Assembly (NCBI GenBank): GCA_913055625.1
Contig: CAJXJW010000001.1
Span: forward strand, 310,001-374,000
Direction: 5' to 3'
Origin: an uncultured Pseudomonadota bacterium
Lineage (GTDB): Bacteria > Pseudomonadota > Gammaproteobacteria > Steroidobacterales > Woeseiaceae
Length of the DNA stretch: 64,000 nt
Part shown: positions 50,664 to 60,169 of the stretch, piece after piece
Numbering within the stretch: position 1 is the first letter of the stretch
Layout of the letters: the number at the start of each line of letters is the position of its first letter
Made by a program: the position numbers and the translations under genes
The notes under the pieces: generated by a model
The model's input: the letters and a program-made list of their open reading frames with translations, nothing else
What the model was told of the DNA's origin: nothing
Databases searched by the model: none

Positions 50664-51572
50664 ATGAACAGCATGCCGCAGCCGAGATCTTTTGATCCGG
50701 ACCGCCCGGATTACGCGCCTTACGGCCTGAGCTGTGTCCACTGGTGGCCGTCGCCGATGCGGCGACCCGACCACCACAACGAGATCGAACTCAACCTGCT
50801 GGTCTCCGGGGCGGTGACCTACCTACTCGGTGGCAACAAGACCGTCGTACCCGCCGGTCGCCTCAGCGTCTTCTGGGCGGCCATTCCGCACCAGATCATC
50901 GACTACAGTGACGACACGGAGTACTTCGTCGCGACCGTTCCGCTACAGTATTTCCTGCACTGGCGTCTGCCGGACAACCTCGTGCAACCGCTCATGCAAG
51001 GGCGGTTTCTGAGCGAGTCGACGGATGAAAGCGCGGAGTCCGATGCCCAGCTTTTCGAGCACTGGGAACAGGACCTTGCCGCCGCCGACTCACAACTCCA
51101 GGAGCCGGTACTCCTCGAGATGCAGGCACGACTCCTGCGCTTCGCCATGGCAATGCCGGCGGCAGATAACAGCGGCGGTTCGCGAGACGGCTTTGCGGCG
51201 ATTACCGACAGTGGTCTGAACAAGGTCGAGCAGATGGCCTGCTTCATCGCGCAGCACTACACGGAAAAACTGACGGCGCAGCAGATCGGTGACTTCGTCA
51301 ACCTGCATCCGAACTACGCCATGAACCTGTTTCGAAAATCCTTTGGCATGACGCTGACGGACTACATCACGCAGCACCGCGTATCGCACGCGCAACGCCT
51401 TCTTTCGACGACCGACCGGACAGCAACGGACATCGCGCTGCAATCCGGGTTCATGTCCATGAGCCGGTTCAACGAAGCCTTTCGACGCGCATGCAACTGC
51501 TCGCCGAGCGAGTACCGCCGCTCGCACGAGCTGCAGAAAAGCGTCGCGGGCGGCCTCAAGGCAGCGCCCTAG
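50664..51572 (+). CDS. AraC-family regulator (MelR-like), pectin locus
   Basis: 302 residues. The N-terminal cupin-like sensor (about 35-115) has HHNEIELNLLVSGAVTYLLGG and VFWAAIPHQ; the C-terminal AraC HTH pair (about 195-285) has LTAQQIGDFVNLHPNYAMNLFRKSFGMTLTDYI and TDIALQSGFMSMSRFNEAFRR with SPSEYRRSH. The cupin plus AraC plan resembles MelR and RhaS-like sugar regulators. It lies directly downstream of the TonB receptor, so it likely senses an incoming sugar. A paralogue follows. Confidence 0.9.
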   Translation: MNSMPQPRSFDPDRPDYAPYGLSCVHWWPSPMRRPDHHNEIELNLLVSGAVTYLLGGNKTVVPAGRLSVFWAAIPHQIIDYSDDTEYFVATVPLQYFLHWRLPDNLVQPLMQGRFLSESTDESAESDAQLFEHWEQDLAAADSQLQEPVLLEMQARLLRFAMAMPAADNSGGSRDGFAAITDSGLNKVEQMACFIAQHYTEKLTAQQIGDFVNLHPNYAMNLFRKSFGMTLTDYITQHRVSHAQRLLSTTDRTATDIALQSGFMSMSRFNEAFRRACNCSPSEYRRSHELQKSVAGGLKAAP

Positions 51573-51676
51573 ACCGCCGGAGTCCTGGCTTTCCAGGAAA
51601 CCCGTTTACCAGCGGCCGGTTTCGGTTCTATGCTTGCGCCGCACGGGCCGAGTCCGGCCTGGCGGGAGGGTAATCT

Positions 51677-52528
51677 TTGCGCGACCTGAGACTCGCCGAC
51701 CGGGAGGTCGTTGCCGGCACGCCTGGCTGTGGGCGAGGTGGACCGGAACGGCTGGCGGATTGCACGCGCGGCAATCCGGTCGTTATCGTCCACGTGCCGT
51801 CGGGTTGCATGTCCTCCCTGGTCAACGGACGGGTCGTCGACTTCGCGACCGACTCGATGTACGTCTTCTGGGCGGTGACGCCGCACAAGCTGCTGCGGGC
51901 GCGCGAAGCCACCCAGGCGTCCCACGTGACGCTGCCGTTCTCCTGCCTGTTCGACTGGCCTTTGCCGACGGAATTCGTACGACGGCTACTCGAAGGTCAC
52001 GTGGTGGGTCAGAACACACAGGGTGCAGGCGACGAACGACTGTTCGACCGCTGGGAGCGGGATCTCGCGTCCGGGGGCCAGGGCAGCCGCGACGTTGCGC
52101 TACTCGAAATGCGCGCGCGCCTGCTGCGTTTCGCGCTGAAGTCCAGGTGGGGCACGCAGGGCACGGTGGAGCCGAAGTTGACATTGAGCGCCGTCGAGCA
52201 ACTCGCTGCCTATGTCGCCCTGCATTATCCCGAACGCTTGTCTGCGCGCGCGATGAGCGAGCGCCTTCATCCCCGACCGGGCTACGCCATGGCGCTGTTC
52301 CGAAAGTCGTTCGGCATATCGCTCGGCCGCTACGTGGCCCATCATCGCATCGCGCATGCCGTTCGACTTCTGGCGACGACCGATTTGCCCGTCCGTGATA
52401 TTGCTCAGGTGTCCGGCTTTGCAACGCTGCGGCGCATGTCGACTGCGTTCCGTGGTGCACTGAGGTGTTCGCCGGCGGAGTTTCGGCGTCGCCACCGATT
52501 GGCGCCGGTCGCGGACAGGCTACCTTAG
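51677..52528 (+). CDS. AraC-family regulator, divergent paralogue of the preceding gene
   Basis: 283 residues from a TTG with GGGAGG upstream. It shares with the previous protein the VFWA..PHK motif in the sensor, LLEMRARLLRFAL, the HTH segment AMALFRKSFGISLGRYVAHHRIAHAVRLLATTD and SPAEFRRRH. The cupin N-terminus is shorter and weaker than in its neighbour, and the second HTH helix (FATLRRMSTAFRG) is altered. They look like a tandem duplication with divergence, one possibly having lost sugar sensing. It could bind related sites. Confidence 0.85.
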   Translation: MRDLRLADREVVAGTPGCGRGGPERLADCTRGNPVVIVHVPSGCMSSLVNGRVVDFATDSMYVFWAVTPHKLLRAREATQASHVTLPFSCLFDWPLPTEFVRRLLEGHVVGQNTQGAGDERLFDRWERDLASGGQGSRDVALLEMRARLLRFALKSRWGTQGTVEPKLTLSAVEQLAAYVALHYPERLSARAMSERLHPRPGYAMALFRKSFGISLGRYVAHHRIAHAVRLLATTDLPVRDIAQVSGFATLRRMSTAFRGALRCSPAEFRRRHRLAPVADRLP

Positions 52529-52633
52529 GAAACCGTCCAAGACCGTCAGAATGCAGGATGAACCGACCCGGCGCGGGGCATAGATTGACCGTAAAGGCTT
52601 GCCGGATACGGCACGCGTCAAGGCGGCGGGGGG

Positions 52634-53572
52634 ATGTCGGAAACCGGGCGACACAAGACGATTCACGGCAGCAGCGCCGAAAAGTCGCAGGGGGCGCAAA
52701 CGCTCGCGACGCGGCACACGCAGCAGATCGGGTTGATCACCGACCAGCCAAACCCGCAATACGTCGTCGACATGCAGACCGGCATTCTGTCCGGATTGGA
52801 CGAATCGACCTATCAGCTCGTCGTCAGGCCCTGCGACCGCGGATCACCAACGCTACGCGACGACATCTGCCGGATCGTCCGGCACCAGCGACTGTTCGGG
52901 GTCATCCTGACGCCCTCGATTTCTGAGGATGAAGAGCTGGTTGAGGCGCTACGCAGTAGCAACTGCCCGTACGTCCGGATTGCGGCGATTTCCCTCGATG
53001 CGGAAGATCGAATGATCGAAACGCACGATTTCGTCGGCGCCGCGCAAGCGGCACGGCACCTCGCGGAACTCGGCCACCGCCGCATTGCACACGTTCGCGG
53101 GCCGGATCATTTCCTGTCGTCTCACGAGCGCCTGCGCGGGTTTCGAATGGGGCTCGCGGTGCACGAGCTGCACGTCGACGACCGCTACGTACTCCAGGGC
53201 GGTTACACGTTCGAGTCCGGTGTCTATTGCGGCGAGAGACTGCTCGCAATGCCCGAGCTCCCGACGGCCGTGTTCGCCGGCAACGATGAAATGGCAGTCG
53301 GCATATACCAGTCGGCCCGGCGGGCGGGCGTACGAATCCCCGAAGACCTGTCGATCGTCGGCTTTGACGACGGACTGGTGGCGCAACGGATATGCCCGAC
53401 GCTGACCACGGTACGCCTGCCGATACGCTACATGGGAACGCTGGCCGCGCAGCTGCTGGTATCCGCCAACGACGAAGCGTCGATGGAACCGCCGTTGGCG
53501 ACGTCCGTCATTCCGCGCCTGGTCGTGAGGGAATCGACGGCACCACCGCGCCGTGCGAACGGCGCCTCCTGA
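52634..53572 (+). CDS. LacI-family sensor domain lacking the DNA-binding domain
   Basis: 312 residues. From about residue 30 it is a normal LacI/PBP-like ligand-binding domain: TQQIGLITDQPNPQYVVDMQTGI, HLAELGHRRIAHVRGP, PTAVFAGNDEMAVGIYQSARRAG and IVGFDDG. The roughly 55-residue N-terminal HTH and hinge helix that LacI proteins need to bind DNA are missing: only GRHKTIHGSSAEKSQGAQ precedes the start of the sensor. I searched the three upstream frames and saw no displaced HTH. It may be a decayed regulator or act through protein contact. Confidence 0.8.
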   Translation: MSETGRHKTIHGSSAEKSQGAQTLATRHTQQIGLITDQPNPQYVVDMQTGILSGLDESTYQLVVRPCDRGSPTLRDDICRIVRHQRLFGVILTPSISEDEELVEALRSSNCPYVRIAAISLDAEDRMIETHDFVGAAQAARHLAELGHRRIAHVRGPDHFLSSHERLRGFRMGLAVHELHVDDRYVLQGGYTFESGVYCGERLLAMPELPTAVFAGNDEMAVGIYQSARRAGVRIPEDLSIVGFDDGLVAQRICPTLTTVRLPIRYMGTLAAQLLVSANDEASMEPPLATSVIPRLVVRESTAPPRRANGAS

Positions 53573-53600
53573 CGACTCGCGGTTGGACAGGCCTGGCGGC

Positions 53601-53606
53601 TATAGT
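53601..53606 (+). promoter_or_regulatory. TATAGT box six bases before the start of the DNA glycosylase gene
   Basis: TATAGT at 53601-53606 is followed by six bases and the ATG at 53613, the same geometry as the TATAAT before phhB. If used as a -10 box it would give a leaderless mRNA. No good -35 is visible at the right distance, so this is tentative. Confidence 0.35.
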
Positions 53607-53612
53607 GCCGTC

Positions 53613-54146
53613 ATGGATGAGCCTGCGAGTATCGGATTCCCCCCGATAGCGCGCCCGGACGCGCGGCTGCTGATCCTCGGCAGCCTGCCGGGACGACGCT
53701 CGATCGCCGCCTCGGAGTACTACGCGCACCCGCGCAATGCATTCTGGCCGATCATGCGCGAGTTGTATGGCATTCGCGGCGACTATGCGTCGCGCTGCGA
53801 CGGCCTGCGGCGCGCCGGAATCGCCCTGTGGGACGTGCTGGCCGCGTCTGTGCGCCCCGGAAGTCTCGATAGCTCCATCGTGAAGAAACGCTCAGAAACT
53901 AATGATTTTGTTAAGTTTTTCGACGAGCATCCAGCCGTTCAGCGTGTTGCGTTCAACGGCCGGACTGCCGAGGCCCTGTTTTGCCGCGAGGTATTGCCGA
54001 CGCTCGGCGTGGCGCACCTCGAGCTGATTCCGCTGCCCTCGACCAGTCCGGCGCACGCGGCAATGACGCCGGATAAAAAAGGCGAAATCTGGGGTAGCAT
54101 GCTGCGAGCCGACCCGGGGTCGGCAGGCACAGGAGAGGAACGATGA
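53613..54146 (+). CDS. Hypoxanthine-DNA glycosylase (UDG superfamily, family 6 type)
   Basis: 177 residues. GFPPIARPDARLLILGSLPG with SEYYAHPRNAFWPIM is the pattern of the DNA-deoxyinosine glycosylase family, which removes hypoxanthine formed by adenine deamination. PLPSTSPAHA near the end corresponds to the second motif of the fold. It starts with ATG at 53613 and lies 40 bases after the LacI-like gene. It is probably transcribed independently. Confidence 0.85.
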   Translation: MDEPASIGFPPIARPDARLLILGSLPGRRSIAASEYYAHPRNAFWPIMRELYGIRGDYASRCDGLRRAGIALWDVLAASVRPGSLDSSIVKKRSETNDFVKFFDEHPAVQRVAFNGRTAEALFCREVLPTLGVAHLELIPLPSTSPAHAAMTPDKKGEIWGSMLRADPGSAGTGEER

Positions 54147-54168
54147 CTGCATTCTTCGAGGTGAGCGC

Positions 54169-54594
54169 ATGACGGCCGCACTGATCTGGCAACCGTTCGT
54201 CGGCATGATGATCCTGACCTTCGTGGTCTGGATAGTGATGTACCGGCGCCGTATCAGGCACATTCGTGCCGAGCGCATTCACCCGCAAAAACTGAAGACG
54301 CCGGAGGCGTTGAATGCGCTGATGCCGGAGGAGGTCGCGTATCCCGCGAACAACCTGCGAAACCTGTTCGAACTGCCGGTTATCTTCTACGCGCTGTGCA
54401 TTTACGTGGTCGTCTCGGGCGAGTTCGACGTTACGTACCTGGTGGCCGCCTGGCTATTCCTGTTGCTGCGTTGTGCCCACAGTTACGTGCATTGCACGTC
54501 GAATCACGTGTACACGCGCTTCAGGCTGTATGCCGCGTCGTCGTTCGCCCTGTGGTTCATGGTCGGCCACGCGATCGTCGATCGCGTCGCCTGA
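54169..54594 (+). CDS. MAPEG-family membrane protein
   Basis: 141 residues with four membrane spans (about 4-24, 65-85, 88-108, 115-137). EVAYPANNLRNLFELPVIFYALC and RCAHSYVHCTSNHVYTRF carry the MAPEG signature, with the conserved Asn-Leu-Glu and Arg that bind glutathione in microsomal glutathione transferase and leukotriene C4 synthase. Bacterial members are of unknown substrate. It follows the glycosylase gene by 22 bases. Confidence 0.85.
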   Translation: MTAALIWQPFVGMMILTFVVWIVMYRRRIRHIRAERIHPQKLKTPEALNALMPEEVAYPANNLRNLFELPVIFYALCIYVVVSGEFDVTYLVAAWLFLLLRCAHSYVHCTSNHVYTRFRLYAASSFALWFMVGHAIVDRVA

Positions 54595-54603
54595 CGGGGG
54601 ATG

Positions 54604-55014
<411 letters not shown>

Positions 55015-55019
55015 TTACC

Positions 55020-56051
55020 GTGCCCGCGACCCTGACCTCCCGATTGAACGAGCCCGCCGGCCTGTATTACCACGGCGGCGCGCTGCTCTATGCGCTGGTC
55101 GCGTACGTCACCGGCTTTGCGGGACTGCTATCAACCGGTTGGTTTGCGGCTCTCGGTGGTACGTTGCTGCTGGCCCACGGCATGGTCGTCGCGGCCTACC
55201 TCGTGCACGAGTGTGCGCACAACACGGTCTTCCGGCGGCACAGCGACAACGCGCGGCTCGGCCGCATACTCGTCTGGCTGTGTGGCGCCTGCTACGGCAC
55301 CTACGAGGACATTCGCTACAAGCATTTTCGGCACCACGTCGACAATGACGATGTCGTGTGGTTCGACTACGAAGAGTTCTTCCGGCGGCATCCCCTGCTC
55401 ACGCGGATGACCAAGGCCCTGGAGTACGTGTACGTGCCGGCGCACGAGATCCTGATGCACAGCCTGATGGCCGTTTCTTCGTTCGTGATTCCGCAGCGCC
55501 GGGGCCAGCGGGCCCGCAACATTGCCGTGCTCGCGGTTCGCGGCGCGCTTTTCGGGGCGCTGGCGTGGTATTCGCCGAAAGCCGCGATTCTGTATCTCGT
55601 GGCCTACGGCCTCACGCTGCACGTGCTGCGGTTCATGGACATGCTGCAGCACGACTACCCCTACACGACGACGTTGTTCGAGCCGTCCCGGGCGCCGCAC
55701 AAGGGGGACGCGGCCTGGGAGCAGGCGCACACGTTCAGCAACCCGATATCGCTGCGCTGGCCGTTGCTCAACGCGCTGGTGCTGAACTTCGGCTATCACA
55801 ACGCGCACCATGCGGACATGTCGGTGCCCTGGTACCGGCTGCCGGCGCTGCACCGGCGGCTGACGGACGACGATCCCGCGGCGGTCATCCCGTTCCGGGC
55901 TCAGGCCAGGCTGTATCATCGCAACCGGGTGCGGCGTGTCTACAACCCGCAGCCCGCGGACTATCCGAAGGGCCCGGACTACCTCGCCGTGGCGCGCAGC
56001 GGACGTGGTCCGGTGGGCGGCAACGCGGCGTCGTTCCTGACGGCGTTCTGA
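55020..56051 (+). CDS. Membrane fatty-acid desaturase
   Basis: 343 residues from a GTG. Three histidine boxes are intact: HECAH (63-67), HFRHH (102-106) and HNAHH (260-264), which hold the di-iron centre. Four or more membrane spans lie between. This is the acyl-lipid/acyl-CoA desaturase superfamily; the closest kind is not clear, and related members hydroxylate carotenoids or alkanes. It is followed by a VOC gene 26 bases downstream. Confidence 0.88.
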   Translation: MPATLTSRLNEPAGLYYHGGALLYALVAYVTGFAGLLSTGWFAALGGTLLLAHGMVVAAYLVHECAHNTVFRRHSDNARLGRILVWLCGACYGTYEDIRYKHFRHHVDNDDVVWFDYEEFFRRHPLLTRMTKALEYVYVPAHEILMHSLMAVSSFVIPQRRGQRARNIAVLAVRGALFGALAWYSPKAAILYLVAYGLTLHVLRFMDMLQHDYPYTTTLFEPSRAPHKGDAAWEQAHTFSNPISLRWPLLNALVLNFGYHNAHHADMSVPWYRLPALHRRLTDDDPAAVIPFRAQARLYHRNRVRRVYNPQPADYPKGPDYLAVARSGRGPVGGNAASFLTAF

Positions 56052-56077
56052 CAATCGACAAGAGAGGAGCAGCGACG

Positions 56078-56461
56078 ATGGGGGACACGAGCACGGCGGG
56101 CGTCGGGAAAATCGGCTGGGTCGACATGTCGGTCGCGAACGCGGACGCCATGCGCGACTTTTACACCGACGTGGTCGGATTCCGTCCCGGCAACGTCAGC
56201 ATGGGCGACTACGACGACTACACGATGTGCATGCCCGAGACCGGCGACGCGGTCGCGGGTGTGTGCCACGCGCGCGGCGGCAACAGCGACCTGCCGGGCG
56301 GCTGGCTCGTCTATTTCGTCGTTGCCGACGTCGACGACAGCGCCGCGAAATGCGTTGCCGGCGGGGGGCGGCTGGTCGTGCCGGTCCGCGGTCTCGCGGG
56401 CGGTCGCTTCTGCGTCATCGAGGACCCGAACGGCGCGACCTGCGCGCTCTTCCAGCCCTGA
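56078..56461 (+). CDS. VOC (glyoxalase/bleomycin resistance) family protein
   Basis: 127 residues from the ATG at 56078, which has AGAGAGGAG upstream. One complete VOC domain: GWVDMSVANADAMRDFYTDVVGFRP at the start and CVIEDPNGATCALFQP at the end with the usual metal-ligand Glu. VOC members include glyoxalase I, dioxygenases and resistance proteins; the substrate cannot be told. It is probably co-transcribed with the LuxR regulator, four bases away. Confidence 0.85.
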   Translation: MGDTSTAGVGKIGWVDMSVANADAMRDFYTDVVGFRPGNVSMGDYDDYTMCMPETGDAVAGVCHARGGNSDLPGGWLVYFVVADVDDSAAKCVAGGGRLVVPVRGLAGGRFCVIEDPNGATCALFQP

Positions 56462-56464
56462 GCG

Positions 56465-57292
56465 ATGGCGCGCGCGCGTTCGACGGTGCCGCGGACCCGC
56501 GCGGCAGACCGCTTCGCCACTGACGCCTGGCAGCGGGCGCTCGCGCGCCTCGTCGCGAGCGCCGCGGGCGACGACACGGCGCCGGCGCTGGTCGGGGCGC
56601 TGGACGCGCTCGTCGATCACCAGGGAACCTGTCTGCTGGCGTTCTTCGCGGACGCCGCGCCGCAGGTGCTGCACCACAGCCTCGAACCGGAAGGAGTCCG
56701 GCATTATGTCGATCGCTACCTGGCCGGCCCGTACCTGCTCGATCCGCTCTACCAGCTGGCGCGACGCCCGGACAAGCCGGGGAGCTGCCGTTTTCGCGAT
56801 GCCACGCCCGATCGGTTCCAATCGTCCGAGTACTACCGTCAGTACTGCGAGCGAACGCATCTGCGCGACGAGGTCGATTTCCTCGTTGATGTCGCACCCG
56901 GCGCAACTGCGGTGCTCGTCGTGGCGCGGCTCGAGCGCCGGTTCTCACGCTCCGACGTCACCAACCTGCAGCGGATCGAGCCAATCGTGCACGCCGCGAT
57001 GCGCAATGCCTGGGATGCCTGGCGGCCGGATCCGGAAGGCGACGCGCAGGGGATTCACCGGCGCCTGACCGACTGCTTCGAGCACTTCGGCGCGTCCGTG
57101 CTGACGGAACGGGAACGCGAAATCACGCAGCTCCTGCTCCGTGGTTTCTCGACCAAGGCGATCGCGCGCGAACTCGACATTGCGCCGGGTACGGTGATGG
57201 TGCACAAGCGCAATCTCTTCGCGAAGCTCGGCATCTCGTCACAGTACGAGCTGTTTTCGCAGTTCATCGACGCGCTGTCCGCGAAAGGCTGA
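56465..57292 (+). CDS. LuxR-family transcriptional regulator with unknown N-terminal sensor
   Basis: 275 residues. The C-terminal HTH (about 215-272) has LTEREREITQLLLRGFSTKAIARELDIAPGTVMVHKRNLFAKLG, a textbook LuxR domain. The N-terminal 180 residues are not a recognised receiver or autoinducer domain, though the size and the HHSLEPEGVRHYVDRYL region resemble GAF-like sensors. It precedes the acyl-CoA catabolic genes by 79 bases and may control them. Confidence 0.85.
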   Translation: MARARSTVPRTRAADRFATDAWQRALARLVASAAGDDTAPALVGALDALVDHQGTCLLAFFADAAPQVLHHSLEPEGVRHYVDRYLAGPYLLDPLYQLARRPDKPGSCRFRDATPDRFQSSEYYRQYCERTHLRDEVDFLVDVAPGATAVLVVARLERRFSRSDVTNLQRIEPIVHAAMRNAWDAWRPDPEGDAQGIHRRLTDCFEHFGASVLTEREREITQLLLRGFSTKAIARELDIAPGTVMVHKRNLFAKLGISSQYELFSQFIDALSAKG

Positions 57293-57371
57293 ACCCTACC
57301 GTCCCCATGGTATTCAGGTCCCGTCGTGACCTGCGGAGAATGGTGAGACGTTCGTTCAACGGGGGTTCTGC

Positions 57372-58529
57372 GTGTTCGACTTCGATTTCGGTCTCGGTGA
57401 AGACCTGGACCTGCTGCGCGAGACGGTTCGCGCCTTCGCGGTGGATCGCATCGCGCCGCTTGCCGAGGAGACCGACCGCGACAACCGCTTCCCGCGCGCG
57501 CTCTGGCCGGAACTCGGCGAGCTCGGGCTGCTGGGTATCACGGTCGAGGAGCAGTATGGCGGCGCCGGGCTGGGCTATCTCGCGCACGTCGTCGCGATGG
57601 AGGAGATCAGCCGCGCGTCCGCGTCGGTCGGGCTGTCCTACGGCGCACACTCCAATCTCTGCGTGAACCAGTTGCGGCGCTGGGGCAGCGACGAGCAGCG
57701 CGAGCGCTGGCTTCCGGGGCTCGTGTCCGGCACGCATCTCGGCGCGCTGGCCATGAGTGAACCGGGCGCCGGTTCCGACGTCATGGGCATGCGCACGACT
57801 GCGGCGCGCGATGGCGACGACTACGTGCTGAACGGATCGAAGATGTGGATTACGAACGCGCCGGAGTCCGATCTCATGATCGTGTACGCGGTCACGGATC
57901 CCGACAGCAAGAGCGGCAAGTTGTCGGCGTTCGTCGTCGAGCGCGACACGCCGGGATTTTCGACGCCACAGAAGCTCGACAAGCTCGGCATGCGCGGCTC
58001 CGACACGAGCGAGGTCCTCTTCGAGGACTGCCGTATTCCCGTGGCGAACCGGCTCGGCGCGGAAGGCGGCGGTGCCGGGATCCTCATGAGCGGCCTCGAC
58101 TACGAGCGGGTCGTGCTCGCCGGCGGGCCGCTGGGGATCATGCGGGCATGCATGGACGTCGTGATGCCCTATGTTCACGACCGCAAGCAGTTCGGGCGCG
58201 CGATCGGCCAGTTCCAGCTGATGCAGGGCAAGCTCGCGGACATGTACACCACCATGAATTCGAGCCGTGCCTACGTCTACGCCGTTGCTGCCGCCTGCGA
58301 TCGCGGCCAGACGACGCGCTTCGACGCCGCGGGCTGCATCCTCGCGGCCGCGGAAAAAGCGACGTGGATGGCCGGCGAAGCGATTCAGGTACTTGGCGGA
58401 AATGGCTATATTAACGAGTACCCCACCGGTCGCCTCTGGCGTGACGCGAAGCTGTACGAGATCGGCGCGGGCACGAGTGAGATTCGGCGTATGCTGATCG
58501 GCCGGGAGCTGTTCAACGCCACGGCGTGA
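57372..58529 (+). CDS. liuA: Acyl-CoA dehydrogenase, isovaleryl-CoA dehydrogenase type
   Basis: 385 residues from a GTG. FAD flavoprotein: [14 protein letters not shown] and [18 protein letters not shown] are the FAD-binding signatures, and the catalytic Glu is Glu245 in [12 protein letters not shown], the isovaleryl-CoA dehydrogenase position rather than the C-terminal position of most acyl-CoA dehydrogenases. It would convert isovaleryl-CoA to 3-methylcrotonyl-CoA in leucine breakdown. The following carboxylase beta subunit supports this. Confidence 0.88.
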   Translation: MFDFDFGLGEDLDLLRETVRAFAVDRIAPLAEETDRDNRFPRALWPELGELGLLGITVEEQYGGAGLGYLAHVVAMEEISRASASVGLSYGAHSNLCVNQLRRWGSDEQRERWLPGLVSGTHLGALAMSEPGAGSDVMGMRTTAARDGDDYVLNGSKMWITNAPESDLMIVYAVTDPDSKSGKLSAFVVERDTPGFSTPQKLDKLGMRGSDTSEVLFEDCRIPVANRLGAEGGGAGILMSGLDYERVVLAGGPLGIMRACMDVVMPYVHDRKQFGRAIGQFQLMQGKLADMYTTMNSSRAYVYAVAAACDRGQTTRFDAAGCILAAAEKATWMAGEAIQVLGGNGYINEYPTGRLWRDAKLYEIGAGTSEIRRMLIGRELFNATA

Positions 58530-58543
58530 GGGACGCGCAAACC

Positions 58544-60154
58544 ATGCCACTGATAAAGACCCGCATCGACCGGAGTTCGGAGGATTTCGATCGCAACCGC
58601 GAAGCCAACGTGGCGCTCGCGGAAGATCTCCGGGCCCTGAACGAGAACGTGATGCGGGGCGGGCCGCACCGGTCCCGCGAGAAGCACCTCGCGCGCGGCA
58701 AACTGCTGCCGCGCGATCGCGTCCGCCTCCTGCTCGATCCCGACGCGCCGTTCCTCGAGATCGGTCGGCTGGCCGCGCACGAGGTCTACGACGACGACGT
58801 ACCGGCAGCTGGCATGATCGCCGGCATCGGGCGCGTGCAGGGCGTCGACTGCATGATCGTCGCGAACGACGCGACGGTGAAGGGCGGCACGTATTACCCG
58901 CTGACCGTGAAGAAGCACCTGCGCGCGCAGGAGATCGCCGAGCAGAATCACCTGCCGTGCATCTACCTCGTGGACTCGGGCGGGGCATTCCTGCCGCTGC
59001 AGGACGAGGTGTTCCCGGACCGGGACCACTTCGGCCGCATCTTTTACAACCAGGCACGGCTATCGGCGGCGGGCATACCGCAGATCGCCGTGGTCATGGG
59101 CTCTTGCACCGCGGGCGGGGCATACGTGCCGGCGATGTGCGACGAGGCGGTGATCGTGCGAAATCAGGGCACGATCTTCCTGGGCGGCCCGCCGCTGGTG
59201 AAGGCGGCTACCGGCGAAGTCGTCGATGCGGAAACCCTGGGCGGCGGTGCGGTGCATTCACGCATCTCCGGCGTCACGGATCACCTGGCCGACGACGACA
59301 CGCACGCGCTGGCAATCGCCCGCGATATCGTGGCGTCGTTGAATCGTCCGCAGAGCCGGCCGTTCGCGAATCGTCCGCCGGTCGAGCCGGCCTACCCAGT
59401 GACAGACCTGTACGGCATCGTTCCGCGCGAGTTTCGATTCCCTTACGACGTGCGCGAAATCATCGCGCGCATCGTCGATGCTTCCGAGTTCCACGAGTTC
59501 AAGAAACTCTACGGTGCCACGCTCGTGTGCGGCTTCGCGCATATCGACGGCAATCCCGTTGGCGTCGTGGCGAACAATGGCATCCTGTTTCCGGAATCGG
59601 CGCAGAAAGGTGCGCATTTCGTGCAGCTTTCGAACCGCCGCGGCATCCCGCTCGTGTTCCTGCAAAACATTACCGGTTTCATGGTGGGCAAGCGCGTCGA
59701 GCACGCCGGCATCGCGAAGGACGGCGCGAAGATGGTCAATGCCGTCGCGACCGCGACGGTCCCGAAGTACACGGTGATCATCGGCGGGTCGTTCGGCGCC
59801 GGCAATTACGCAATGTGCGGCCGCGCCTACAACCCGCGCATGCTCTGGATGTGGCCGAACGCGCGTATCTCCGTCATGGGTGGCGAGCAGGCCGCGAGCG
59901 TGCTCGCGACGGTGCGCGCCGACGGCATGCAGGCCCGAGAGCAGGCCTGGCCGGACGAGGAACGCGCGGCGTTCGAGGCGGAGATTCGCGCCGGGTACGA
60001 GCGGCAGGGGCACCCGTATTACTCGAGTGCGCGGCTGTGGGATGACGGCGTGATCGATCCGGTCGACACCCGTGAGGTATTATCACTGGCCTTGGCAGCC
60101 GCAGGAAACCGGCCTCGTGATGCGGAAACACCCGCGGGAATATTCCGCATGTAG
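58544..60154 (+). CDS. liuB: Acyl-CoA carboxylase beta subunit, methylcrotonyl-CoA carboxylase type
   Basis: 536 residues from ATG 58544; a GTG at 58526 overlapping the previous stop is an alternative. A two-part carboxyltransferase: N-terminal [31 protein letters not shown] and C-terminal [16 protein letters not shown] and [17 protein letters not shown] are typical of 3-methylcrotonyl-CoA carboxylase beta. It needs a biotin-carrying alpha subunit, and none is encoded in the window. LiuB with LiuA marks leucine catabolism. Confidence 0.88.
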   Translation: MPLIKTRIDRSSEDFDRNREANVALAEDLRALNENVMRGGPHRSREKHLARGKLLPRDRVRLLLDPDAPFLEIGRLAAHEVYDDDVPAAGMIAGIGRVQGVDCMIVANDATVKGGTYYPLTVKKHLRAQEIAEQNHLPCIYLVDSGGAFLPLQDEVFPDRDHFGRIFYNQARLSAAGIPQIAVVMGSCTAGGAYVPAMCDEAVIVRNQGTIFLGGPPLVKAATGEVVDAETLGGGAVHSRISGVTDHLADDDTHALAIARDIVASLNRPQSRPFANRPPVEPAYPVTDLYGIVPREFRFPYDVREIIARIVDASEFHEFKKLYGATLVCGFAHIDGNPVGVVANNGILFPESAQKGAHFVQLSNRRGIPLVFLQNITGFMVGKRVEHAGIAKDGAKMVNAVATATVPKYTVIIGGSFGAGNYAMCGRAYNPRMLWMWPNARISVMGGEQAASVLATVRADGMQAREQAWPDEERAAFEAEIRAGYERQGHPYYSSARLWDDGVIDPVDTREVLSLALAAAGNRPRDAETPAGIFRM

Positions 60155-60169
60155 GAAGTCCCTGGCGCC

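Noticed and set aside
53583-53606. Sigma-70 promoter TTGGAC/TATAGT before the glycosylase gene
   Set aside because: The gap between the two hexamers is only about 11-12 bases, too short for a normal spacer; only the -10-like box is kept as tentative.
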